DNA of 64,000 nt from Stutzerimonas kunmingensis (lineage in GTDB: Bacteria; Pseudomonadota; Gammaproteobacteria; Pseudomonadales; Pseudomonadaceae), in NCBI RefSeq assembly GCF_900114065.1, contig NZ_FORS01000002.1:310001-374000 (forward strand), read 5' to 3'. The position numbers and the translations under genes were made by a program. Shown here one piece after another: positions 1-6,727 of the stretch. Under the pieces are notes generated by a model. That model did no database searches and was not told where the DNA came from. It saw only the letters and a program-made list of their open reading frames with translations. Within the stretch, counting starts at the first letter, position 1, and every line of letters starts with the position of its first letter.

Positions 1-596
1 GAGCGCATGGCCGCATCGGTGGCGATCCAGCCGGGGCATACCGCGTTCACCCGGATGCGCCGCGGCCCGAGTTCCCAGGCCAGAGAGCGGGTCAGGCCGA
101 CCACTGCGTGCTTGCTGGCGACATAGGCGGAAAAGCCCGGCACGCCTTTCAGACCCCAGATCGAGGCCTGGTTGATCACGCTGGCGCCGGCACGCAGGCG
201 TGGCAGCAACGCGCGGGTCAGGCGTTGCATGGAGCCGACGTTGTTCTCCAGCAGGGTCGACCAGCGCTGATCGGCCTCGAAGCTGCACTCATCCAGCGGC
301 GTGGCGTATTCGACGCCGGCGTTGTTGACCAGCACATCGGCATTGAGGCCGCGGCAGGCGAGGTCATCGGCGTACTGCTGCACCGCCTGGCGATCACCGA
401 GGTCCAGTGCGGTGCAGTGCAGCGGCGTCTCGTCAGCGAGTTCGTCGGCGAGCCGGGCGAGGTCTTCGGCGTCACGATCGAGCAGCTCCAGAGTGGCGCC
501 GGCAGCGGCGAAACTCTGCGCCAGGCCACGGCCGATGCCCCCGGCGGCGCCGGTGATGACCACGCAGCGGCCGCGGTAATCCAGTGCCTTGTGCAT
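1..596 (-). CDS. Short-chain dehydrogenase/reductase (partial, C-terminus outside window)
   Basis: This is an NAD(P)-dependent oxidoreductase of the classical SDR family; the substrate is unknown. The ATG at 596 lies one base after the TGA of the desaturase-like gene, so the two are probably translationally coupled. About 198 residues are present and the 3' end lies outside the window. Visible motifs are the Rossmann TGAAGGIG (residues 15-22), NNAG, an active-site Ser in QASIWG and the catalytic YVASK. The PG motif after the active site (VCPGWI) is also intact. It is the third gene after the guanidine-I riboswitch at about 2,715-2,810. That context suggests a role in processing a guanidine-related compound, but this is inference; the sequence alone would fit any 3-oxoacyl-reductase-like SDR. 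Confidence 0.88.
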   Translation of the reverse strand, partial: MHKALDYRGRCVVITGAAGGIGRGLAQSFAAAGATLELLDRDAEDLARLADELADETPLHCTALDLGDRQAVQQYADDLACRGLNADVLVNNAGVEYATPLDECSFEADQRWSTLLENNVGSMQRLTRALLPRLRAGASVINQASIWGLKGVPGFSAYVASKHAVVGLTRSLAWELGPRRIRVNAVCPGWIATDAAMR

Positions 597-597
597 A

Positions 598-1620
598 TCA
601 CACCGCCGTCAGGAAGGAGACGCCCACGGCGCCGTAGAAGTTGTCGGCCTTGTGCGGCCCTTCGCTGACCACACCGTAGTCATCGTCCAGCACGCGGCGT
701 ACGCGGTAGCGGTGGAAGCTGCCGAGCAGCTTGCGCATCGGAATCACCTGGTTGTAGGTGCTGCCGTACAGCTCGGCGTGCAGCTTGGGCAGGCGATACC
801 AGGGCGCCACCGGCTTTTCGTGGTGGGCGTTGTGGAAGGAGAAGTTGAGCAGCAGCAGGTTCAGCGCCGGCCAGCGCTCGGAAACCACGTTGCTGTAGGT
901 GTTCTGCTGCTCGTAGCTGCGGTCGCGGCGCTTGTCCTCCGGCAGCTTGCCACCGTCCTCCAGCACGGCGAAGGCTTTGTAGGTGTGCTGATAGGCATCG
1001 GCGAAACGCAGCACGCTGAGCATGATCATCCAGGCCACTGCGTAGAGCAGCACGGCCTTCAGCGAGAACACCGCGAGCCCGGCAAAAAGCAGTGTGCGGA
1101 TGGCCAGCACAGCGGCTACCTTGCCACGGCGGGCGCGGTGCTTGTCGTTGTCGGTGATAAAGGGCAGGGCGATCACGTAGAAGTGCATGATCAGTTCCAC
1201 CGCCGGCACATAGGCCCATTCCAGCGCCAGCACCAGCTTCTGGAACCACAAGGGGCGTGCCTTGAGGAAGGCCTTACTGTCGAAGGTGATCACGTCGGCG
1301 CGGTCGACGTGGTGGCGCATGTGTTTCTTGCGCAGGTCCTGAAACTCGGCGTAGCAACTGCCGCACAGCCAGCTGCAGACGTTGCCGGCCCATTCATTGT
1401 GCTTGGGCACGCTGAAAATGGCGCCGTGGGCGAATTCGTGGATCAGGTAGGCCGCGATGATCATTCCGTGGGCCAGCAGCAACGTGCCCAGCGCGTTCAG
1501 CCAGCCATTCGGGGCGAGCAGCAGGGCCAGGCCGCCGCCGTAGGCGAGTGCGGTATAGAGGATCGCCAGGGTATTTGGGACGCGGCCATCGGCGTAGCGG
1601 TACAGAGGTTTGGCAGTCAT
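598..1620 (-). CDS. Membrane fatty-acid-desaturase-family di-iron protein
   Basis: The protein has 340 residues and belongs to the membrane di-iron desaturase/hydroxylase superfamily. The three histidine boxes are complete: HEFAH (61-65), HMRHH (100-104) and HNAHH (263-267). Hydrophobic segments lie between them near residues 17-36, 44-60, 135-155 and 180-215. The ATG at 1620 has GGAG about 8 bases upstream; a GTG at 1635 would add five residues and overlap that ribosome site. It follows the ABC substrate-binding protein by 44 bases and precedes the SDR by one base, so it is probably in the guanidine-riboswitch transcript. Family members insert double bonds or hydroxyl groups using O2. The substrate here is unknown; hydroxylation of an N-alkylguanidine is a speculation from context. 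Confidence 0.85.
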   Translation of the reverse strand: MTAKPLYRYADGRVPNTLAILYTALAYGGGLALLLAPNGWLNALGTLLLAHGMIIAAYLIHEFAHGAIFSVPKHNEWAGNVCSWLCGSCYAEFQDLRKKHMRHHVDRADVITFDSKAFLKARPLWFQKLVLALEWAYVPAVELIMHFYVIALPFITDNDKHRARRGKVAAVLAIRTLLFAGLAVFSLKAVLLYAVAWMIMLSVLRFADAYQHTYKAFAVLEDGGKLPEDKRRDRSYEQQNTYSNVVSERWPALNLLLLNFSFHNAHHEKPVAPWYRLPKLHAELYGSTYNQVIPMRKLLGSFHRYRVRRVLDDDYGVVSEGPHKADNFYGAVGVSFLTAV

Positions 1621-1664
1621 GGTGTTCTCCAGCACAGGCGGGCTCCGGCCCGCCCGGCGTCGGC

Positions 1665-2666
1665 TTACTGGGCGAGCGCTTCGGTGAACTGGGCGTCGTA
1701 GGTGTGGCTGAAATCGGGGATGCTCGGGATCTGCCCGTTGTCCTTGAGCAGCTTGGCGATGATCGCGCCGCTGCCATGGAAGGAATGGGTGTCGTCACCT
1801 GGCGTGAAGCTCTTGCCCATCTCGTCGAGTGGGATGTTGTAGGCGCCGGCCATCTGCTCGACGGCTTCTTCGGCGCTGACGCCGAGCACCTCGCCGATGA
1901 TCTCAGCCGACTCCTCGGGGTGCGCCTGCATGTAGGCCAGGCCGTCGAGATAGCCCTGGATCATTGACTTGATGGCAGCGGGCTTCTTGGCGATCACCGC
2001 CTCGTCGAATGCCAGAACGTCGGTGATCAGGCCTGGCGCGTCCTTGGACGAATAGACCACCTTGAACTTGTCGCCGCCGCCCATGGAGAGAATCTGCGAG
2101 ACGTTGGGTTCGTAGGTCACGCCGACCGGCAGATTGCCCGAGGCCATGGCGCCGGGAATGCCTTCCGGGGTCATGTTGACGGCGTCGATGTCCTTGTCGC
2201 TCATGCCGTTCTGTTGCAGCGCATAAGCCAGCAGGAAGTCCGACGGCGACAGCGGGTTGAAGCCGACCTTCTTGCCCTTGAAGTCGGCGACCGACTGAAT
2301 CGAAGCATCGGCGACGATGGCGTCACCGCCGTTGGAGAAGTCGATGGGCATCACCACCCGATGCTTCAAGCCCTTGGCGACCGAGGCCACAACCTGGTCG
2401 TAGGTGAGCATGCCGCCGTCCAGCGCGCGGCTGAGCATGGCGGTGGGGATCAGCGCCGGGTCGTTGAAGAATTGCAGGTCCACGTCCAGGCCATGGGGCT
2501 TGAACAGGTCTTTCTTGTCGGCGACGTAGAAGGGGCCGTAACCGGCCCAGACCACAGTGCCGATCTTCAGCTTCTCGGCGGCCTGGCTGGCCAACGGTGA
2601 AATCAAGGTCGCAACGGCGAGGCCGGCGGCGAGGAGGGTCTTGTTCAGCGAGCGCAGTGTGGACAT
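1665..2666 (-). CDS. ABC transporter periplasmic substrate-binding protein, NMT1/SsuA-like, guanidine-associated
   Basis: This 333-residue protein starts with a Sec signal peptide (hydrophobic core about residues 9-24, AxA-type site at SQA-A near 29). The mature part opens with an NMT1/TauA/SsuA-type fold (KIGTVVWAGYGPFYVADKK). Such proteins deliver nitrogen or sulfur compounds to NitT/TauT-type importers. The start lies about 50 bases downstream of a guanidine-I riboswitch, so the natural ligand is probably guanidine or a derivative. The permease and ATPase that would partner it sit about 10 kb away behind a second riboswitch (11,970-13,666), and no other permease is visible nearby. Its immediate downstream partners are the desaturase-like protein and the SDR. 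Confidence 0.88.
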   Translation of the reverse strand: MSTLRSLNKTLLAAGLAVATLISPLASQAAEKLKIGTVVWAGYGPFYVADKKDLFKPHGLDVDLQFFNDPALIPTAMLSRALDGGMLTYDQVVASVAKGLKHRVVMPIDFSNGGDAIVADASIQSVADFKGKKVGFNPLSPSDFLLAYALQQNGMSDKDIDAVNMTPEGIPGAMASGNLPVGVTYEPNVSQILSMGGGDKFKVVYSSKDAPGLITDVLAFDEAVIAKKPAAIKSMIQGYLDGLAYMQAHPEESAEIIGEVLGVSAEEAVEQMAGAYNIPLDEMGKSFTPGDDTHSFHGSGAIIAKLLKDNGQIPSIPDFSHTYDAQFTEALAQ

Positions 2667-2714
2667 GGCGTGATTTCCCTACACATTGGAATGACAAGGC
2701 ACGGGATGACATCG

Positions 2715-2810
2715 CGTCTCCCGGGCTTTTATCCCTCCGTGTAGTCCCGTCCCTGGGACCGGAGAACTCTCGGACCAGCGCCCACTCCCTGTGAGCCGGA
2801 ACCCTAGTTC
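2715..2810 (-). ncRNA. Guanidine-I (ykkC) riboswitch 1
   Basis: Read on the minus strand, the hallmark conserved blocks occur in order: CTAGGGTTCCGG (2807-2796), GGTCCGAGAG (2776-2767), ACACGG (2742-2737), then AAAAGCCCGGGAGA (2730-2717). These are the signature nucleotides of the ykkC class that binds free guanidinium and turns expression on. The aptamer ends about 50 bases before the start of the substrate-binding-protein gene. ACGGGA inside the aptamer can pair with TCCCGT just after it (about 2,701-2,706), which might form the ligand-free structure; that part is inference. Confidence 0.95.
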
Positions 2811-2885
2811 TCCTTGAAGCTGCTCCTGTGTTTGTGCCAAGCGTCATGAGTGCCGGTGGCGACTCATCCCGTTCACTTGGGATAG

Positions 2886-2901
2886 AGCAGGTTGCGTGCC
2901 A
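2886..2901 (-). promoter_or_regulatory. Sigma-54 (RpoN) promoter upstream of riboswitch 1
   Basis: The minus strand reads TGGCACGCAACCTGCT, with exactly ten bases between the -24 GG and -12 GC. It differs from the consensus (TGGCAC, N5, TTGC) at one base. Transcription would start near 2,875, about 70 bases before the aptamer. This implies nitrogen control by an enhancer-binding protein such as NtrC, plus guanidine control by the RNA. A TTGCCG-N8-CGGCAA palindrome at 2903-2922 is too close to -24 for a typical enhancer. Confidence 0.72.
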
Positions 2902-3147
2902 GTTGCCGTGCAAGCTCGGCAAGCCAGCGTGGTACGGCGCGTGCGGTGCGGCACGAGGCTTTTCGTTGAGCGGCGGGCATGCTCGGATGCAGGTCAATTT
3001 CTGAAAGGGCGCTCCCGAATGGTGCTGCGGCGCGTCTTAATGATGATCGGGATAGAGTCGCGAGATGTACTGGTCGGCGAAAACCTTGAACGATGGAGGT
3101 ACCTGCCAGTCGGAACTGATGAACTCACGAAGAACGGGAGCCATCAC

Positions 3148-3234
3148 ATGCTGAAGTTTCTAGGTAGCACCATTGGCATCATCTTTCTGATCGGCCTGAT
3201 CGTCGTGATCGGCCTGTTCGCGCTGGTCTTCTGA
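3148..3234 (+). CDS. 28-residue single-span membrane microprotein
   Basis: The ORF begins at ATG 3148 with GGGAG seven bases upstream and ends in TGATAA. The product is almost entirely hydrophobic: MLKFLGSTIG followed by a run of Ile, Leu, Val, Phe and Gly to the last residue, enough for one transmembrane helix. A longer reading of the same frame back to 2896 exists, but that part overlaps the sigma-54 promoter region, lacks a ribosome site and looks non-coding. I do not recognise the family. It is divergent from the guanidine unit and lies 79 bases before the MscS-type gene. It could be a subunit modulator or a regulatory peptide; no function can be assigned. Confidence 0.55.
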   Translation: MLKFLGSTIGIIFLIGLIVVIGLFALVF

Positions 3235-3313
3235 TAAACCGCGGACGCACCCTGGGTCGCAGATTGCACATCGGTCGGCCCAGGGCTGCGCTCTTCTCGC
3301 AACATCTCTTCCC

Positions 3314-4591
3314 ATGACTCGACTGATGCGTTTGCCGCTGGCCCTGCTAATGGCGCTGCTCGTGCTGTCCTTGCCATTGCCGGCAATGGCGCAGGTGGAT
3401 GATGGTTTGGCGACGGTGCGGCTCGACGGCCGCGCGCTGTTTCGTCTTGGCGGAACCGAGGAGCTGGAGGCGCGCCTGCGGGCTCGGCAGATAGAGCGGC
3501 AATTGCTGACGGTCTTGGAAACCCCGCAGGGCATCAGCAGGGCGCGCATCACTCCGGCCGCGGAGAACGACGATGCGCGCGAGGTGACCATGGCCGGGCG
3601 CATCCTGATGTTGGTCACCGAAGAGGATGCCGAGGCTAACGGCATAACGCTGGAGGCGCAGGCGCGCGAGTGGGCGTCGGTTCTCGAAACTGCGCTGGTG
3701 CAGGCCAGCACACGGCGGACCTCCGAGCGTGCGCGCTTTGTGACCGATGTGCGCGGCAGTGTCGACACCGCTTTCGCCCGGCTGCTGGAAGCGGCCATCA
3801 GCATCGTGCCGCGGGCACTGGCGGCGCTTCTGGTGATCGGCGTGTTCTGGGCCCTGGCGGCCGGCGTGCGGGGGCTGACGCGGATCATTTCCGAGCGGTT
3901 GGTGCGCGATCGTACGGTCGAGAACCTGATCAAGCAGGTCAGCTACTACACCGTCTGGCTGCTGGGCCTGATCGTCGCGGCCACCGCTTTCGGACTGGAA
4001 CCCAGCACGTTGGCGACTGGCCTCGGCCTGACCAGTCTGGCCCTCGGTTTTGCGCTGAAGGACATTCTCTCCAACTTCGTCAGCGGCCTGCTGATCCTCA
4101 CGCTGCGGCCGTTCAAACTCGGCGATCAGATCGTCATCGGCGAAACCGAGGGCACCGTCGAACGTATCGAACTGCGTGCCACCCAGATACGCACCTACGA
4201 TGGTCGCCGTGTGCTGGTGCCCAATGCCGAGACCTTCACCTCGCGGGTGACCAACAACACAGCTGCTCCGGTGCGCCGTGCCAAGGTGTTGTGTCACCTG
4301 GGATATGAGGTCGAGGTGGCTCAGGTGATGGCACTGCTGAACGCGGCGGCCCTGGAAACCGAAGGGGTGATCGATACGCCGCCACCCCTCGTTGTATTGC
4401 TGGAACTGCGTGCTGATGGCCTGACGTTCCAGCTCAATTTCTGGTGCGACTCGAGGCGGTCCGACTTCATGCAGACTGCCTCGCGGGTGCGTATCCGTGT
4501 CATACGTGCTCTGCGCGACGCAGCCGTGGCATTACCGGACCCGGGCACTAGTACCGTTAGGCTTCTGGACGATCCGCCCGAACAGTCGTGA
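3314..4591 (+). CDS. MscS-family small-conductance mechanosensitive channel
   Basis: This 425-residue protein has a predicted signal peptide (residues 1-26, AMA-Q) followed by a roughly 130-residue periplasmic region. TM helices lie near 160-185 and 205-225, and a third, Gly/Ala-rich pore helix near 235-265 contains LGLTSLALGFALKDILSNFV. The conserved MscS beta domain follows: FKLGDQIVIGETEGTVERI, then IRTYDGRRVLVPNAE and VTNNT. Members open under membrane tension to release solutes on osmotic downshock. The start has no strong ribosome site; an ATG 12 bases downstream is an alternative. It converges on the allophanate hydrolase gene with only 31 bases between the stops and no clear terminator. 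Confidence 0.9.
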   Translation: MTRLMRLPLALLMALLVLSLPLPAMAQVDDGLATVRLDGRALFRLGGTEELEARLRARQIERQLLTVLETPQGISRARITPAAENDDAREVTMAGRILMLVTEEDAEANGITLEAQAREWASVLETALVQASTRRTSERARFVTDVRGSVDTAFARLLEAAISIVPRALAALLVIGVFWALAAGVRGLTRIISERLVRDRTVENLIKQVSYYTVWLLGLIVAATAFGLEPSTLATGLGLTSLALGFALKDILSNFVSGLLILTLRPFKLGDQIVIGETEGTVERIELRATQIRTYDGRRVLVPNAETFTSRVTNNTAAPVRRAKVLCHLGYEVEVAQVMALLNAAALETEGVIDTPPPLVVLLELRADGLTFQLNFWCDSRRSDFMQTASRVRIRVIRALRDAAVALPDPGTSTVRLLDDPPEQS

Positions 4592-4622
4592 TCACCAGAA
4601 GAGAAAGCTGCGTGGCAGTGCT

Positions 4623-6425
4623 TCAGTCGCGGCTGGCCAGCCAGGCCTTCCAGCCGCCGAAGTGGGTGATGTCCTCGGCGCCGTCAAGGCCGTAAGCATC
4701 GCAGATAAACCCGGTTTCCCAGCGCCCGTCTTCTAGCTCCACCTTGCCCAGGCCCAGCGGCGCTGGGATGCCGGTGAGGAACGAGCCCAGCTCGCTGCTG
4801 GGGATGTCCCAGACTTCCACGGCGATGGCCGCCCCACCCTCGGCGACGCGCACCATCCCCGGGCGTAACAGCGGGCCGCCGGCCAGGGCGTAGAGCTTGT
4901 ACGCGGCGCTGCTGGTGGTTGCCTCCAGCAGCCGACCGCCGCGCTGGCGAAGTTGCCAGTTCAGCGACAGGCCATCGAGGTGCGCGCCGCAGACCACCAC
5001 TCTCGTCCGGTCGTTGCGCGCCGGATTCTGCGGGGCAGGTGTTGTGATCGCATTGCTGCCCACCAGGGCCAGGCCGGTCCGGCGTTGCAGTGCATCGGCC
5101 AGGCTCAGCAGGTACTGGTCGGTGAACACACGGCCAAACAGCGTCACGCCCCAGGGCAGCTCGTTCTCCATAACGCCGGCAGGTACAGCCACGGCGGCGT
5201 AATCCAGCATGTTCATGAAGTTGGTGTAGTAGCCCAGGTCCGAGTTGCGCTTGACCGGTTCGGCGTGAAGCTCGGCGAGCGTCACCGGGCGCGGGTACGC
5301 GGGCGTCAGTACGCAATCGACCTCGGTCATGATCCGGTCGCAAATGGCCTTCAGCTGCTGCAGGCGGTATTGCGCTTCGAACAGCTGCACGGCGGTGGTG
5401 CCCGGTGCCTTTTCCAGTACCGCCTTTATCACCGGCAGGACGGCGTCGGGTTGCTGCTCGATCAGCTCGCCCGCCACGCTGTAGCGTTCGGCGACCCAGG
5501 GGCCTTCGTAGAGCAGGCGTGCAGCTTCGAGGAAGGGGGCGAAGTCCACTTCCACCGGCTCGCCGCCAATGGCTTTCAGGTTTTCGATGGTGGCGGCGAA
5601 CAGCGCCGGGCTTTCCTGGCAGCCGAGAAACTCCGGGTTCTTCCGCACGCCGAAGCGGAAGGCTTTCACCCGGCCGAAGGCCGAGCCGTCGTTCCACAGC
5701 GGGTTGGCGCGGCTGTACTCGTCGCGCGGATCGAGCCTGGCGGTGAGCGCCAGCAGCTGACTGGCTTCGGCGGCGCTGGCAGTGAAGAAGGTCACGCAAT
5801 CCAGCGTGCGGCAGGCTGGCACCACCCCGGCGGTGGAGATCAGCCCCTTGCTCGCCTTCAGCCCAACCAGGTTGTTCAGCGCAGCCGGCACCCGGCCAGA
5901 GCCGGCGGTATCGGTACCCAGCGCGAAGCTCGCCAGCCCCAGCGCCACGGCCAGCGACGAGCCGGCGCTGGAGCCGCCGGAGGGGTAGTCCGGGTGCACC
6001 GAGTTGCGGCACTCGCCGTAGGGCGAGCGGGTGCCGTTGAGGCCGGTGGCGAATTGGTCGAGGTTGGTCTTACCTAGCGGCACGGCACCGAGGGCGATCA
6101 GCTGCTCGACGATGGTGGCGCTGGTTTCCGGTGTATAGGCAAAGGCGGGGCAGGCAGCGGTGGTGGGGATGCCGGCCAGGTCGATGTTGTCCTTGATGGC
6201 GAAGGGGATGCCGTAGAGCGGTAGCTCGGCGGGCGTCTTGCTCTCCAGTGCGGCCAGGTAGGGCTCGAGTTCTTCGGCGTTCAGCAGGTGGATAAACGCG
6301 TTGAACTCGCCGTTCAGTTCAGCGGCCTTGGCGCGCAGTTTGAGGATCAGCTGGCGCGGGGTCGTGGTGCCGGCTTCATAGGCATTGCTCAGCGTGTCGA
6401 GGCGAAGATCGAAATGGGTCGTCAT
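4623..6425 (-). CDS. atzF: Allophanate hydrolase
   Basis: The enzyme hydrolyses allophanate to ammonia and CO2, the last step of guanidine or urea carboxylase pathways. It has 600 residues. The N-terminal amidase-signature domain shows Lys78 (IPFAIKDN), the cis-Ser motif SGGSSAG (149-155) and the nucleophile Ser176 in TDTAGSGR. The C-terminal allophanate hydrolase domain occupies roughly residues 470-600. ATG 6425 has AGAGGAAG upstream; in-frame extension to 6503 would cover a REP-type repeat and is rejected. It lies downstream of guanidine carboxylase in the same direction, but a 302-base repeat-bearing gap separates them, so coupling is uncertain. Confidence 0.95.
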   Translation of the reverse strand: MTTHFDLRLDTLSNAYEAGTTTPRQLILKLRAKAAELNGEFNAFIHLLNAEELEPYLAALESKTPAELPLYGIPFAIKDNIDLAGIPTTAACPAFAYTPETSATIVEQLIALGAVPLGKTNLDQFATGLNGTRSPYGECRNSVHPDYPSGGSSAGSSLAVALGLASFALGTDTAGSGRVPAALNNLVGLKASKGLISTAGVVPACRTLDCVTFFTASAAEASQLLALTARLDPRDEYSRANPLWNDGSAFGRVKAFRFGVRKNPEFLGCQESPALFAATIENLKAIGGEPVEVDFAPFLEAARLLYEGPWVAERYSVAGELIEQQPDAVLPVIKAVLEKAPGTTAVQLFEAQYRLQQLKAICDRIMTEVDCVLTPAYPRPVTLAELHAEPVKRNSDLGYYTNFMNMLDYAAVAVPAGVMENELPWGVTLFGRVFTDQYLLSLADALQRRTGLALVGSNAITTPAPQNPARNDRTRVVVCGAHLDGLSLNWQLRQRGGRLLEATTSSAAYKLYALAGGPLLRPGMVRVAEGGAAIAVEVWDIPSSELGSFLTGIPAPLGLGKVELEDGRWETGFICDAYGLDGAEDITHFGGWKAWLASRD

Positions 6426-6490
6426 GGTGGGCTTCCTCTGTGGCGGGCCTGGTCTGTTCGGGCGGTCGGGATTCAGGTCAGGCTGGCGGC

Positions 6491-6706
6491 CCTTTCCCCT
6501 CACCCCAGCCCTCTCTCCAAAAGTGCGAGGGGTTGGTCCGGTGTTGCTGATGGTCTTTTGGTCCGGCGTTGCTTTCGTACCGCAGGCGCTGAGAGTTCGT
6601 TACGCGGCTCATGGCAATGCGCGAGCTGCGTCGATGTCCAGACCCCCGCGCCCGCGCCGAACCGGTCCCCTCTCCCTGAGGGAGAGGGCTAGGGTGAGGG
6701 GGAAAT
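6491..6706. repeat. Inverted pair of REP-type palindromes between carboxylase and allophanate hydrolase genes
   Basis: The ends are imperfect inverted repeats: a CCCTCACCCCAGCCCTCTC core at the left end and GAGAGGGCTAGGGTGAGGG at the right end. The right end carries its own palindrome, CCCTCTCCCTGAGGGAGAGGG. The layout of two inverted palindromes around a spacer of about 120 bases is typical of a REP doublet (REPIN). The spacer shows no gene. The element fills most of the 302-base gap and may stabilise mRNA or terminate transcription inside the operon. Confidence 0.75.
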
Positions 6707-6727
6707 GGTCGGCAAAGACCACAGCTC

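Noticed and set aside
589..1701. Plus-strand 370-codon ORF opposite the desaturase-like gene
   Set aside because: Shadow ORF rich in His/Gln/Val; the minus strand has all three histidine boxes and an operon layout.
2903..2922. TTGCCG-N8-CGGCAA palindrome as an NtrC enhancer
   Set aside because: It abuts the -24 element, too close for a typical enhancer, and does not match the TGCAC-type NtrC half-site well.
2896..3147. N-terminal extension of the 28-residue microprotein frame
   Set aside because: It overlaps the sigma-54 promoter, has no ribosome site and no coding character, whereas ATG 3148 has GGGAG at ideal spacing.
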